A stretch of 64,000 nucleotides of DNA, from contig NZ_DS022298.1 in the NCBI RefSeq assembly GCF_000153805.1, forward strand, positions 1,492,827 to 1,556,826, given 5' to 3'. Under the pieces are notes generated by a model. That model was not told the origin of the DNA, searched no databases, and saw nothing but the letters and a program-made list of their open reading frames with translations. Below are positions 28,420 through 37,066 of the stretch, in pieces. The first letter of the stretch is position 1, and each line of letters opens with the position of its first letter. This DNA comes from Synechococcus sp. BL107. Lineage in GTDB: Bacteria > Cyanobacteriota > Cyanobacteriia > PCC-6307 > Cyanobiaceae. The position numbers were made by a program, and so were the translations under genes.

Positions 28420-29421
28420 GTGAGCGCCGAGGAGTCCAACCATCAGCAAAAAATTACCGTCACCCTGTCGAAACGGTTGGTGACGCTGATTGATCAGCTC
28501 AAGCGTGAGTATGGCGTTCGCTCGAGGGGTCTCGTTCTCGAGTCGGTTCTCGAACAATTGATCCAGCCCGAAGATCAGTCGGAGCTGTTGGATCCAAACG
28601 ACCATGATGCCGCTGTGGTCACCCCTGAGGGGTCACCCCCTGAAGCAAGCAGCTTGGTGTTAATCCGCAACACGGAGGCGGACACAGCGATTGATGAGCC
28701 TGAACCGCAACTGCAGCAACAAAGCTCCGTTGGCATTGATTTACCAGGTTTCGTAAGTCGACGCACCACGCAGCTCCGCGACACGCTGTCCCAGCGTTCA
28801 GAGGTCGATTCCTTAGACAAGTCCGTTTCTGGAGAACCCCTACTCTCTTCGGTGTCGCACGCTGATCTAGTCGCTGCTACGCAAGCAGTCAACGAGCACT
28901 GGCGTTCTCTGTATGGACAACCGCCAGGAGACACCGTTGTGGAGGCTTCGATGCTTTGGTTGGCACGGGATGTTTGGTCGACGACAGATGCCAGTGATGG
29001 TCGACCTTTCACCTGGTCTGCTGCCAATGCCTCGATGAAGGAACTCTGTTCTGACTGGGAGCAGGGTGATCCTTCGCTTGGGCGGGTGATGGTGGTCGCT
29101 GGAACATTGGAAGATCCCTTTGCAACGGCTGCTCTCGCTGAGCGAATGCCGACGTTAATTCGACGATTCGTTAACCGCTTTCGTCGAAGTCGTCAGGTCA
29201 CGTCCTTTGAAACGCTGGAGTCCACCATGACCGTGCATGGTGCACTCAAACTCTTGGGCTTGTCGACAACAGCCGGAGCGAGTGTGACGTTGGTTTCCAT
29301 TCGAGAGGCGTTCAAGACAAGAGCCCTAGAGGTTCACCCTGATGCTGGAGGCTCGACAGATGCCATGCGTCGACTTAACGAGGCCTATCGACTATTACGC
29401 GAGCTTTACCGCAATCGTTAA
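28420..29421 (+). CDS. Ribbon-helix-helix-like N-terminus fused to a C-terminal J domain
   Basis: A 333-residue protein in three parts. Residues about 10-49 (KITVTLSKRLVTLIDQLKRE, then SRGLVLESVLEQLI) match the beta-helix-helix outline of CopG/Arc-type DNA-binding domains. A Ser/Glu/Gln-rich linker follows, then a helical middle domain (residues 145-255). The C-terminal 62 residues form a J domain with the diagnostic HPD (306-308, in ALEVHPDAGG) and RRLNEAYRLLREL. J domains stimulate DnaK ATPase; the N-terminus could bring DnaK to DNA or to a dimer partner. The start is GTG at 28420. The RHH call rests on pattern only. Confidence 0.75.
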   Translation: MSAEESNHQQKITVTLSKRLVTLIDQLKREYGVRSRGLVLESVLEQLIQPEDQSELLDPNDHDAAVVTPEGSPPEASSLVLIRNTEADTAIDEPEPQLQQQSSVGIDLPGFVSRRTTQLRDTLSQRSEVDSLDKSVSGEPLLSSVSHADLVAATQAVNEHWRSLYGQPPGDTVVEASMLWLARDVWSTTDASDGRPFTWSAANASMKELCSDWEQGDPSLGRVMVVAGTLEDPFATAALAERMPTLIRRFVNRFRRSRQVTSFETLESTMTVHGALKLLGLSTTAGASVTLVSIREAFKTRALEVHPDAGGSTDAMRRLNEAYRLLRELYRNR

Positions 29422-29491
29422 TTTGTCCCAATCAAGTCTCGTCTTGTGACTATTAATGAGACCAAAACTAGACCAGCTGATCAAATTATTT

Positions 29492-29530
29492 GTCTTAGGC
29501 AAGACGCAGACTAAGACTCATTATGCGTCT
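29492..29530 (+). promoter_or_regulatory. Two interlocking 7-bp stems, possible H-type pseudoknot
   Basis: GTCTTAG (29492-29498) is complementary to CTAAGAC (29511-29517). The loop between them contains AGACGCA (29502-29508), which is complementary to TGCGTCT (29524-29530). Both 7-bp stems are perfect, and the order (5' arm 1, 5' arm 2, 3' arm 1, 3' arm 2) is that of an H-type pseudoknot if transcribed. They could equally be overlapping protein operators, since the arms share the AGAC/GTCT motif. They lie about 40 bases before the candidate small gene. Confidence 0.4.
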
Positions 29531-29533
29531 CAT
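29512..29533 (+). repeat. Imperfect direct repeat, copy 1
   Basis: A 22-base element beginning TAAGACTCAT, matched at 19 of 22 positions by the copy at 29844-29865. This copy lies upstream of the candidate small membrane peptide gene. Confidence 0.7.
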
Positions 29534-29571
29534 CTTGAATTAGTGAGTAGGGGTAAACATCTACTTTTTTC

Positions 29572-29730
29572 ATGTTTTTAATTGATTCGCTCACTCAACT
29601 GATCCTTCCCTCCGCGGTCGGAATGGCTTGTCATGCTCCGCTGTTCTTTGGCTCCTTGTTCATGCTGCTGTCCATCACCTGTCCATTCCTAGGGAGTTTG
29701 ATCCAAATCCAGCTGCAACAGCCTTTTTGA
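29572..29730 (+). CDS. Candidate 52-residue hydrophobic peptide, unknown
   Basis: ATG at 29572 opens a 52-codon frame starting MFLIDSLTQLILPSAVGM, followed by a long hydrophobic stretch (FFGSLFMLLSITCPFLGSLI) that could cross a membrane once, and ending QLQQPF. A second ATG at 29623 would give 35 residues. A perfect 9-bp hairpin followed by five Ts begins 6 bases after the stop, as expected at the end of a short transcript. A weak purine-rich AGGGG lies about 19 bases before the first ATG. It could be a small photosystem- or membrane-associated peptide, but I recognise no family; a non-coding RNA ending at the same hairpin is the alternative. Confidence 0.4.
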   Translation: MFLIDSLTQLILPSAVGMACHAPLFFGSLFMLLSITCPFLGSLIQIQLQQPF

Positions 29731-29735
29731 ATGAG

Positions 29736-29770
29736 GCGTACCTGCTATAGACACAGGTACGCACATTTTT
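29736..29770 (+). terminator. Rho-independent terminator-like hairpin
   Basis: Perfect 9-bp stem GCGTACCTG/CAGGTACGC with a 9-base loop, followed by ACATTTTT. The T-run lies only on the plus-strand side, so it would end a plus-strand transcript such as the candidate small gene at 29572-29730 or an unannotated small RNA. Confidence 0.65.
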
Positions 29771-29831
29771 GGGCTGCCAATTTGGATGGATATCACCCGC
29801 ATAGCAAATCGCGCCTCTCACCGGACTTTCA

Positions 29832-29875
29832 TAAGTCTCGCCATAAGACTCATGATGCATCACATACGAGACTTA
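29832..29875. repeat. 9-bp inverted repeat with the AGTCTCG core
   Basis: TAAGTCTCG (29832-29840) and CGAGACTTA (29867-29875) are perfect complements separated by 26 bases. The spacer contains most of the second direct-repeat copy. There is no T-run, so it is not a terminator; a dimeric regulator site is possible. Confidence 0.6.
29844..29865 (+). repeat. Imperfect direct repeat, copy 2
   Basis: Partner of 29512-29533: the first ten bases (TAAGACTCAT) are identical and 19 of 22 match overall. The two copies bracket the candidate small gene and its terminator. Confidence 0.7.
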
Positions 29876-29977
29876 CGAGAAGCAGGCGAGACGAGGGTTG
29901 CTCTCTAGAGTCTTGCTTGGGAATTGATATTAGACCAATACTGAGTCTCGTTTGAGACATGCAAAGTTTGCGGTCAA

Positions 29978-30007
29978 TGAAAAACCGGGCCATTAACGAC
30001 CCGGTTT
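29978..30007 (-). terminator. apcD terminator
   Basis: AAACCGGG (29982-29989) pairs with CCCGGTTT (30000-30007) around a 10-base loop. Read on the minus strand, the stem is followed by a run of Ts (complement of the As near 29980). It lies about 30 bases past the apcD stop. Confidence 0.85.
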
Positions 30008-30036
30008 CTTCCTTGGTGCACCGTGCTGGTGTTAGC

Positions 30037-30531
30037 TCAGGTGGAGGTCTGCATGCCTTGAATCAAGAAATCAAAGTAAGGGGAAGAAAGCTTGGCTTGT
30101 TGGTCGGAAAGCAAGGCCAGCGAAGCATCCTTCATCGTTTTCATCGCTTCGACCATTCCAGGCATTGGTACGCCAAGACTGTTGTACATCTCCCGAGCAC
30201 CCACCAATCCGATGTCTTCAATCATCTCTGTGCTTCCAGCGAGGACGCCATAGGTCACAAGCCGTAAATACCAGCTGTAATCACGCAGGCATTGGGCGCG
30301 TTGACGTTGTCCGTAAGAGTTCCCACCTGGGGCTACATATTCTGGTTTTCGACTAAACAGCTGCTTAGCCGATTCGTCGACGATCTTTTTCTCGTTATCG
30401 GTCAGGACTTTGACGACCGAAACGCGCATCGCGCCTTGATCAAGAAAATCCACCATCGAGCGAAGTTCGCCGCTGGTGGGGTACCGCAGATCATCATCGG
30501 CTTGAAGGATGAGATCCCGGACAACGCTCAT
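30037..30531 (-). CDS. apcD: Allophycocyanin-B alpha subunit ApcD
   Basis: A 164-residue phycobilisome core protein. ApcD is one of the terminal emitters that pass excitation from the phycobilisome to the photosystems, notably photosystem I. The sequence fits ApcD rather than ApcA: it starts MSVVRDLILQADDDLRYP, carries the bilin-binding cysteine in RQRAQCLRDYSWYLRLVTYG, and has EMYNSLGVPMPGMVEAM near the end. It is monocistronic: its terminator lies 30 bases downstream and the rRNA methyltransferase gene diverges upstream across about 98 bases. That short gap must hold both promoters. Confidence 0.93.
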   Translation of the reverse strand: MSVVRDLILQADDDLRYPTSGELRSMVDFLDQGAMRVSVVKVLTDNEKKIVDESAKQLFSRKPEYVAPGGNSYGQRQRAQCLRDYSWYLRLVTYGVLAGSTEMIEDIGLVGAREMYNSLGVPMPGMVEAMKTMKDASLALLSDQQAKLSSPYFDFLIQGMQTST

Positions 30532-30629
30532 GGAACTTGGCAGGCTGTATGGAGTTTAGTGGTCTTAAGTGAGGCTCCACGCCATTGCGGCCTCTGGTGT
30601 TACGCCTTTGCAATGGCAGGAGTTCAGAC

Positions 30630-32039
30630 ATGGAAGAACAAATGGTTGGAAACGAGCCCGCGCCAAGGCCTGGCTTGACGATCAATGTGGAATGCTCTGA
30701 TCTCGATCGGGATGGAAAAGGCATTTCTCGATGGAACGGTTGGGTCGTCGTTGTTGATGATTTACTGCCTGGCGAACAAGCTCAGGTGCAGCTGCAGCAG
30801 CGTCAACGCTCGCGTTGGTTGGCTCGACGGGGCGAGCTCATTCAACCGTCGGACGACCGTCGCCGACCTCCATGCATTCTTGCTGCGGACTGTGGTGGTT
30901 GCACCCTGCAATCCCTCAAGGAATCGGCCCAAAACAGTTGGAAATTTTCCTCTCTTCAACAAACGATGCAACGCATCGGTGGCATTGAAGCCACGCCACA
31001 ACCGCTTTTAGCGGATAACAGCCGCGCGTTTGGCTATCGCAACCGTGCCTTGATTCCACTGAAGCGAGAAGGTGATGGCCGTTTGCGCGCGGGTTATTAC
31101 CGCCCACGAAGCCATCGCATTGTCAACTTGAATCACTGTCCTGTTCTTGACCCACGGCTCGATCAACTCATCGAACCGATTAAGCAGGATTTGGATTCAA
31201 CCGGTTGGGCTGCCGACCATGATCTGATTCAAGCCAAGGGTTTACGCCATCTTGGTTTGCGTCTAGGTCACCACAGCGGCGAGGTGTTGATCACCTTGAT
31301 CAGCTCCCATGATCGCTACCCCGGTTTATTAGAGCTGGCGGAAGAGTGGATGGATCGTTGGCCCATGGTGAAAGGTGTTTGCCTCAATCTCCAACCAAAG
31401 CCCAATAATTTGGTGTTAGGAGCTCAAACTCTTCTGGTTGCTGGGTCTGAAACGATCGCGGAAGAGTTTTGTGGAATTCATCTTCAACTCAGCAGCACGA
31501 CCTTTTTTCAAATCAACACTCCTCAGGCCGAGCGCATCGTTCGCGTGCTTTGCGACTGGTTATCGACTGACATGGGTAGCGGCACTGTTGTCGATGCCTA
31601 TTGCGGAATTGGCACGATCAGTCTCCCCCTCGCAGCAAAGGGATTTGATGTGATCGGACTGGAGCTGCATCAGGGATCTGTTGACCAAGCCCTGCTTAAT
31701 GCCATGCGAAATAACTTGTCCAAACAGTGTCGTTTCCGGGCTGGAGATGTCGTGGACCTATTGGAGGCGGCCTTGTTTGGTGCAGATGCCTTGGTGCTTG
31801 ATCCCCCCAGGCGTGGCCTTGACGCTCGCGTGATTCAAACCATTCTTGATACGCCCCCCCAGCGTCTGGCATATCTCAGTTGTGATCCTGCAACGCAGGC
31901 AAGAGACTTGAAAATGTTGATGGAGCCGGCTGGCCCTTATCGCTTGAAGAAGCATCAACCCATTGACTTTTTTCCCCAAACCACGCATTTGGAGTCGCTA
32001 GCCCTGTTGGAACGCACTAGCTACGAAGCTCGGCTTTGA
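30630..32039 (+). CDS. 23S rRNA (uracil-5-)-methyltransferase, RlmD/RumA family
   Basis: SAM-dependent enzyme forming 5-methyluridine in RNA. Domains in order: N-terminal TRAM domain (residues about 15-70, NVECSDLDRDGKGISRWNG), Fe-S cysteines (CILAADCGGCTLQ), and the Rossmann methyltransferase domain (VVDAYCGIGTISLPLA). Also seen are VLDPPRRGLD and the catalytic cysteine in LSCDPATQARDL. About 469 residues from ATG at 30630. Whether the target is U1939, U747 or a tRNA uracil cannot be told. It ends in a 23-base convergent overlap with pheT. Confidence 0.9.
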   Translation: MEEQMVGNEPAPRPGLTINVECSDLDRDGKGISRWNGWVVVVDDLLPGEQAQVQLQQRQRSRWLARRGELIQPSDDRRRPPCILAADCGGCTLQSLKESAQNSWKFSSLQQTMQRIGGIEATPQPLLADNSRAFGYRNRALIPLKREGDGRLRAGYYRPRSHRIVNLNHCPVLDPRLDQLIEPIKQDLDSTGWAADHDLIQAKGLRHLGLRLGHHSGEVLITLISSHDRYPGLLELAEEWMDRWPMVKGVCLNLQPKPNNLVLGAQTLLVAGSETIAEEFCGIHLQLSSTTFFQINTPQAERIVRVLCDWLSTDMGSGTVVDAYCGIGTISLPLAAKGFDVIGLELHQGSVDQALLNAMRNNLSKQCRFRAGDVVDLLEAALFGADALVLDPPRRGLDARVIQTILDTPPQRLAYLSCDPATQARDLKMLMEPAGPYRLKKHQPIDFFPQTTHLESLALLERTSYEARL

Positions 32040-34440
32040 ATTGCTTCGACAGCGCGGCTCTAACTTTCTCGTGCACTGGCTGAATCTTGTCGTCCGTCAG
32101 GGTCTCATTTGGACTCCTGTATCGCAACCGGAATGCCTGTGACACCTTTTGATCCCCGAGTTGGTCGCCTTCGAAACGGTCGATCAATTCGACATGTTCT
32201 AGTAAAGGTTTTCCCGCTTTTCTGATGGCTTGGATCAAATCCCCAGCCCTGCTGTTTCGATCAACGACAACAGCCAAGTCGCGTTCACTAGCGGGCACTG
32301 TCGGGAATGATTTGTAGATCGGAGTCCAACGGTTGCTGCGTGTTGCTGCATCCAGCAAACGGTCTAAATCCAGCTCAAATAGGTACGTGCACTCCGGCAG
32401 GGATAGGTCATCAGCTAGGGCTGGATGCAACTGGCCAAAACAGCCCAGGGGGCGTCCCTCTAGCACCAAGGTTGCGGCTCTCCCGGGGTGCAGTCGCTCA
32501 TCATTCGTGAGGGGGCGATCACTGAGATCAAGTTGCATGGCCCCCATCACCCGGGAGAGAACACCGCGAGCCTCGTAGTAGTTGGGTGCCTGGTACTTAC
32601 CACTGGTGCTCCAACGTTCCAGCCGACGGTCGCCACAGATCACTCCGGAGACCACCCCTGATTGCTCAACCGACTCAGGCGAACCGCTGTAGGTATTCCC
32701 AACCTCAAAAATCGAACAACCAGCCATGGAGGCTTTGAGGTTGCGAACGCAAATTTGAAGATGTTCTTCCCACAGGTTGGTACGCAAGTGGCTGGTTTCG
32801 GCCAAGAGCGGGTTACTGATCGCGATCCGCCCATCCCCATCGGAGCTGCCAACCAACGACAAGGTGGTGATTTCCTGGAGTCCGGCGGAACAGAACAGCC
32901 GTCTTAATCGACGTTCTGCCTGTTGGCGGGGTGTCAGTGATCCAGGGGCAACGGGGTCAGGGAGGTGCGATCCAAACTTGTCAAAGCCCACAAGACGCGC
33001 CACTTCTTCGATTAGGTCGACTTCTCGATGCAGGTCTTGGCGGCGAGACGGTGGTGTCATGACCGCCCACCCCTCGTCTGTCGACTCCATCTCACATCCA
33101 AGGGCGGTTAAGCACTGTTCGATGGTGTGATCGGCCAAATCCACTGGACTTGAATCGGTGTCAATCGGCCCTAAAAGTTGATGCAGTGCGTCTCGACGTA
33201 ATTGAAGTGGAACAGGCGTTTTGGGCCCCTCTCCACCCACCCAACGTCCGTTCACGCGGCAGGCAAATTGATCACTGAGTAAATCAATAGCTCGTTGAGA
33301 ACAGGCCAAGGTGACTTCCGGTGGCAATCCCTTCTCAAAGCGGCTGCTGGCATCCGTTCGTAATCCCACAGCCCTCGAGGACTGGCGAACTCGGATGGGT
33401 GAAAACATGGCGGATTCCAACCAGATTCTCGTCGTGGAGTCGCTTACAGCGCTATCCCGGCTTCCCATCACACCTGCAATCGCAATGGCACGGTCATGGC
33501 ATGTGACGACCTGGACTCGAGGATCAAGACAGAGGGATTGATCGTCGAGACCGATGAAGGTTTCTTGATCCTTTGCTGGCCGCACAGCAAAACTGGCAGC
33601 ATCCACCGACTGCCCGGTAAGGGATTCCAGGGCTTCCGCATCAAAGGCATGCAAGGGCTGTCCCTGTTCGAGCATCACCAAATTTGTGATGTCCACCACA
33701 GCATTCACGGCGTTGATTCCGGCACGGCTGAGTCGCTGCTGGATCCACTGCGGTGATTCTTGATCTCCTCGGACACCCTCAACACAAGCGATGCCGTAAT
33801 AGCTGCCATCGAGCTCTGTTTGGAGCTGTTCTTGATCCGGTGTGTGATTGAGCGATGGCAGTGAGAGTGAGGCGTTAGTGAGGGCTGCCACCTCCCTTGC
33901 AATCCCCACCATCGACATCCCATCGGGACGATTGGCTGTTATTGCTAACTCCAACACCGTGTCGTCTAAGCCAAAGAGTGCCGCCACGGGTGTCCCCACA
34001 GGGGGCACCTCCTCGGTGCTGTCTTCAAGAATGGCGATACCGGACGAGTCGGCGGTCAGACCCAATTCAGAAAGGGAGCAGATCATTCCATCACTGGTGA
34101 CTCCCCGAAGTTCGCCGGCCTTGATCGTGAGATCCACAGCCGGCAGAACGGCACCAACCGTGGCGACGGGAACATAGATACCCGCCCGCACATTGGCGGC
34201 TCCACAGACGATTTGAACAGGCTCTTCCGCGCCGATATCGACGCGACAGACACTGAGTTTGTCGGCATTGGGATGCTTATCTCGGGTGAGAACGTGGCCG
34301 ACGACGACCCCCTTTGATTGGGCGCTGAGATCATCGACGTTTTCCACCTCAAACCCAGCCATAGACAGGCGTTCGGCCAGGTCGTCTACCGCGTCATCCA
34401 CCTGGACCAGTTCTTTCAGCCAGGACAAAGACACCAGCAT
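32017..34440 (-). CDS. pheT: Phenylalanyl-tRNA synthetase beta subunit
   Basis: Beta chain of the alpha2-beta2 PheRS. The 807 residues are full length. Seen: an EMAP-like tRNA-binding domain ([21 protein letters not shown], near residues 45-65), B3/4 editing-domain segments ([20 protein letters not shown]), the B5 region, and a C-terminal anticodon-binding domain ([18 protein letters not shown] onward). pheS is not in the window. The start ATG at 34440 diverges from rpmG. Confidence 0.96.
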   Translation of the reverse strand: MLVSLSWLKELVQVDDAVDDLAERLSMAGFEVENVDDLSAQSKGVVVGHVLTRDKHPNADKLSVCRVDIGAEEPVQIVCGAANVRAGIYVPVATVGAVLPAVDLTIKAGELRGVTSDGMICSLSELGLTADSSGIAILEDSTEEVPPVGTPVAALFGLDDTVLELAITANRPDGMSMVGIAREVAALTNASLSLPSLNHTPDQEQLQTELDGSYYGIACVEGVRGDQESPQWIQQRLSRAGINAVNAVVDITNLVMLEQGQPLHAFDAEALESLTGQSVDAASFAVRPAKDQETFIGLDDQSLCLDPRVQVVTCHDRAIAIAGVMGSRDSAVSDSTTRIWLESAMFSPIRVRQSSRAVGLRTDASSRFEKGLPPEVTLACSQRAIDLLSDQFACRVNGRWVGGEGPKTPVPLQLRRDALHQLLGPIDTDSSPVDLADHTIEQCLTALGCEMESTDEGWAVMTPPSRRQDLHREVDLIEEVARLVGFDKFGSHLPDPVAPGSLTPRQQAERRLRRLFCSAGLQEITTLSLVGSSDGDGRIAISNPLLAETSHLRTNLWEEHLQICVRNLKASMAGCSIFEVGNTYSGSPESVEQSGVVSGVICGDRRLERWSTSGKYQAPNYYEARGVLSRVMGAMQLDLSDRPLTNDERLHPGRAATLVLEGRPLGCFGQLHPALADDLSLPECTYLFELDLDRLLDAATRSNRWTPIYKSFPTVPASERDLAVVVDRNSRAGDLIQAIRKAGKPLLEHVELIDRFEGDQLGDQKVSQAFRLRYRSPNETLTDDKIQPVHEKVRAALSKQFKAELRS

Positions 34441-34482
34441 CGGAAGTCGACCGAATAGCTCGCGATCTTAGGAACAGCCTCT

Positions 34483-34513
34483 TCGATAAATCGAGGGGTC
34501 AACAAGGTAAGAT
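34483..34513 (+). promoter_or_regulatory. Possible rpmG promoter region with a 12-base palindrome
   Basis: In the 116-base gap between divergent pheT and rpmG, TCGATAAATCGA (34483-34494) is a perfect palindrome. A -10-like TAAGAT follows at 34508-34513. A short GCACC/GGTGC hairpin (34534-34546) lies just before the rpmG start. The assignment is by position and consensus only. Confidence 0.3.
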
Positions 34514-34556
34514 CTTTGTTTGTCATTCACTTCGCACCTGCGGTGCAACGTCCTTT

Positions 34557-34757
34557 ATGGCTAAGAACAAGGGCGTCCGGATTGTGGTCACTCTCGAGTG
34601 CACAGAATGCCGGTCCGCTTCCGCTAGCGAAAAACGTTCACCGGGCGTTTCGCGCTACACAACAGAGAAGAACAGACGGAACACCACCGAGCGGCTGGAG
34701 ATCATGAAGTTCTGTCCACAACTCAACAAAATGACTCTCCACAAAGAGATCAAGTGA
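34557..34757 (+). CDS. rpmG: 50S ribosomal protein L33
   Basis: A 66-residue basic protein of the large subunit with the L33 pattern [35 protein letters not shown] and HKEIK. The CxxC pair (ECTEC) is kept, although the second pair is reduced to a single Cys (KFCPQLN), an intermediate between zinc-binding and zinc-free forms. It is followed after 38 bases by rpsR, an arrangement common in cyanobacteria and plastids. Confidence 0.97.
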   Translation: MAKNKGVRIVVTLECTECRSASASEKRSPGVSRYTTEKNRRNTTERLEIMKFCPQLNKMTLHKEIK

Positions 34758-34795
34758 GCCTGCAGACCTTCCAACCTTTCAACCGTTTCTGATTC

Positions 34796-35017
34796 ATGTC
34801 GAGCTCCTTTTTCAAGAAGCGTCTTTCTCCGATTAAGCCTGGCGATCCCATCGATTACAAAGATGTGGATCTGCTCAAGAAATTCATCACAGAGCGTGGC
34901 AAGATCCTTCCCCGTCGTCTGACTGGCTTGACTGCCAAGCAACAGCGGGATCTCACTAATGCCGTGAAGCGAGCACGGATTGTGGCCTTGCTGCCATTCG
35001 TAAATCCCGAAGGTTGA
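34796..35017 (+). CDS. rpsR: 30S ribosomal protein S18
   Basis: A 73-residue small-subunit protein. It has the S18 core [20 protein letters not shown], then [20 protein letters not shown] and ARIVALLPF. Its length is normal for cyanobacteria. It lies between rpmG and the RNase II-like gene, all on the plus strand with short gaps, so they probably form one transcript linking ribosome synthesis with RNA turnover. Confidence 0.97.
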
Positions 35018-35041
35018 TTCCACGCTTAGTCACTCAGCGAC

Positions 35042-37066
35042 GTGGTGAAAGCCTCAGTTAAGGCCAACGACATTGTTGCTGTTGTTTTAAAGGGTGTCCC
35101 CCTGATCGGCCGTCTTCTGTCTCTCAAGGGCAGTAAGGCGGTTATTTCTTTTGGAGGACAACGACGGGATCAGGACCTCCCACTTCGAGAGCTCGTGGCC
35201 GTCGGTCATGTGTCGGACCAACCTCTGCCGACACCTGACGAGCTTTCGGAGTTGATGCCCGATCGCAAAACGGCTGCGGAAGCTTGGTCGATTTTGGCTG
35301 CCGATGCTGAGGCAATGCAGCAGAACCAAGCTCTCCTTGAGTTAACGGATCTCCTGAAAGCCAACGTTGATACTCCTGACATAGCAGCCACTTGGGCTTG
35401 GTTGCATGGTGATCAACCCTGGTTCCGCTGGCGACGGGATCAGTCGATTTCTGTGGTGCCCTTGGACGAGATCCAACGCAAAAGGAAGCTTCAAAAACAA
35501 CAGCGATTAGCGGAGGACCACAGTCAGCAGCAGATCGCAGTTCTTGCTCCATCGTCTCCACTGACCCCAGAACAGTTGGAAACGCTTGATCCTGAATGGC
35601 GCAAGCGATTGGAATGCTTGGTTGATCGAGCTCGTGATGATGCTTCGAACTTGAAGGATGATCCCGATGTGGCCCATTGGGCGCAAGTGTTTTCGCTGAG
35701 TCCTGATCAGGGCAGCCTGCGGCAGTGGTGTATTCAAAGAGGGCTTTTGGATCCGCATCAGCCCCGTGCCCTGCACGGCAGTGTCTGGTCCGGAACGTTT
35801 GCCATGGAGTTGGAGCACGAGGCCCAACGACTGATCTCGTCTGCGGCGCAACCGCATCCTGGAGACGACGACCGGCTGGACCTGTGTCATCTGGCGACCT
35901 ACACCCTCGACGATGCCGGGACCCGTGAAATTGATGACGCTGTTTCCCTCGACGTTCAAAACGGTGAAGTTTGGATTTGGGTTCATATCGCTGATCCAGC
36001 ACGCCTGATCAGCCCTGGTAGCCCGTTGGATCAAGAAGCCCGTCGTCGTGCCACCAGCCTTTACCTTGCCGATGGCGTACTTCCGATGCTTCCCCTCGGA
36101 CTAGCCGCCGGCCCCCTAAGCCTTCGTGCCGGACAACGCACCGCGGCAATCAGCGTTTCTGTGCGGTTGGACAGTGCTGGAGCGATCGCTGAGCGTCGTA
36201 TTGCGAGGAGTTGGGTGCAGCCTCGCTATGGCCTTACCTATGCGGATGGCGACGAGCTGATCGAATTGGCCCCTCCTGGTGACGAAACGTTGGCGGATTT
36301 ATCCCAGTTGATGCAGCTGCGCAGTCGATGGCGTCGCCAACAAGGAGCCCTGATGTTTGATCGAATGGAAGGACGCTTTCGGCGGAGTGACGGTGCGTTA
36401 TTCCTTCAATTGGTGGAACCCAGTCCGGCGCGTTTGATGGTGAGTGAAGCGATGCTGTTGATGGGTGCAGTTGTCGCGGAGTTTGGTTGTCAACATGAGT
36501 TGGCTCTGCCATTTCGAAGTCAGCCGCCCGCTGAACTTCCGTCGCAGACTGAACTCGACCAATTGCCTGAGGGGCCAGCCCGCGATGCTGCGATCAAGCG
36601 ATGTTTGAGTCGTGGGGTACAGGGAACCCAGCCCATGGCGCACTTCAGCCTTGGACTGTCTGCCTATGTGCAAGCCACGTCTCCCATCCGTCGTTATGCC
36701 GACCTGGCCTCCCACCGTCAGATCATTGCTCAACTGGAGAACACCACCCCGTTAAGTGAACCTGAAATGGGTGAATTAATCGACGACTTAGACGATCCGC
36801 TCCGTCAGTCGATTCAAATCAGCCGTGAAGACCAGCGCCATTGGCAACAGGTGTGGTTTTCTCAATATCGAGATCAACGCTGGGATGCCGAGTTTCTTCG
36901 TTTTTTAAGACCGCAAGACGGCTTAGCCCTTGTCCATCTTGCTGACTTAGCCATGGATGTTGTCGGTCGCGTCGATCAAGGCAATCCGAATCCAGGAGAT
37001 CGGATGACGATGACGGTGAAGCTGGCGGATCCTGACCGGGGCGAATTGCAGCTTCAGCTGACTTAA
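35042..37066 (+). CDS. RNase II/R family exoribonuclease (RNB domain)
   Basis: A 3'-5' hydrolytic exoribonuclease of 674 residues. The RNB catalytic aspartates are present in YTLDDAGTREIDDAVSLD (about residues 287-304), followed by WIWVHIADPARLI. The nucleotide-site motif TSPIRRYADLASHRQI is intact. The N-terminal 200 residues resemble plastid RNR1-like proteins rather than classic cold-shock domains. GTG at 35042 or 35045 is the start, 24 bases after rpsR. The contrast with the second, degenerate RNB-like protein at 58205 suggests this gene supplies the active enzyme. Confidence 0.92.
   Translation: MVKASVKANDIVAVVLKGVPLIGRLLSLKGSKAVISFGGQRRDQDLPLRELVAVGHVSDQPLPTPDELSELMPDRKTAAEAWSILAADAEAMQQNQALLELTDLLKANVDTPDIAATWAWLHGDQPWFRWRRDQSISVVPLDEIQRKRKLQKQQRLAEDHSQQQIAVLAPSSPLTPEQLETLDPEWRKRLECLVDRARDDASNLKDDPDVAHWAQVFSLSPDQGSLRQWCIQRGLLDPHQPRALHGSVWSGTFAMELEHEAQRLISSAAQPHPGDDDRLDLCHLATYTLDDAGTREIDDAVSLDVQNGEVWIWVHIADPARLISPGSPLDQEARRRATSLYLADGVLPMLPLGLAAGPLSLRAGQRTAAISVSVRLDSAGAIAERRIARSWVQPRYGLTYADGDELIELAPPGDETLADLSQLMQLRSRWRRQQGALMFDRMEGRFRRSDGALFLQLVEPSPARLMVSEAMLLMGAVVAEFGCQHELALPFRSQPPAELPSQTELDQLPEGPARDAAIKRCLSRGVQGTQPMAHFSLGLSAYVQATSPIRRYADLASHRQIIAQLENTTPLSEPEMGELIDDLDDPLRQSIQISREDQRHWQQVWFSQYRDQRWDAEFLRFLRPQDGLALVHLADLAMDVVGRVDQGNPNPGDRMTMTVKLADPDRGELQLQLT

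Larger units (their letters stand above)
29436..29958. repeat. Cluster of AGAC/GTCT (core GAGAC/GTCTC) motifs
   Basis: By eye, AGAC or GTCT occurs 18 times in these 523 bases; about 4 are expected if bases were equal. The five-base core GTCTC/GAGAC occurs 8 times, near 29436, 29458, 29527, 29835, 29868, 29888, 29945 and 29954, where about one is expected. Several copies extend to AGTCTCG or its complement CGAGACT. Orientation is mixed. It looks like an array of protein-binding sites or a decayed repeat family. Confidence 0.7.
29422..30036. other. Long intergenic region between the J-domain gene and apcD
   Basis: The only gap over 300 bases without a confident gene. It holds a cluster of AGAC/GTCT motifs, two overlapping 7-bp inverted repeats, a possible 52-residue membrane peptide gene with its own terminator-like hairpin, a 22-base imperfect direct repeat on both sides of that gene, a 9-bp inverted repeat at 29832-29875 and the apcD terminator. 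Each is listed separately. Confidence 0.9.

Noticed and set aside
29675-29863. 62-codon minus-strand frame across the terminator and inverted repeat at 29.7-29.9 kb
   Set aside because: It is antisense to the candidate small gene and its hairpin, has no recognisable pattern, and probably exists only because few stops fall there.
35142-36034. Long minus-strand frames (up to 286 codons) opposite the RNase II-like gene
   Set aside because: The RNB catalytic motifs are on the plus strand; the antisense products are His/Arg/Pro-rich and lack domains.
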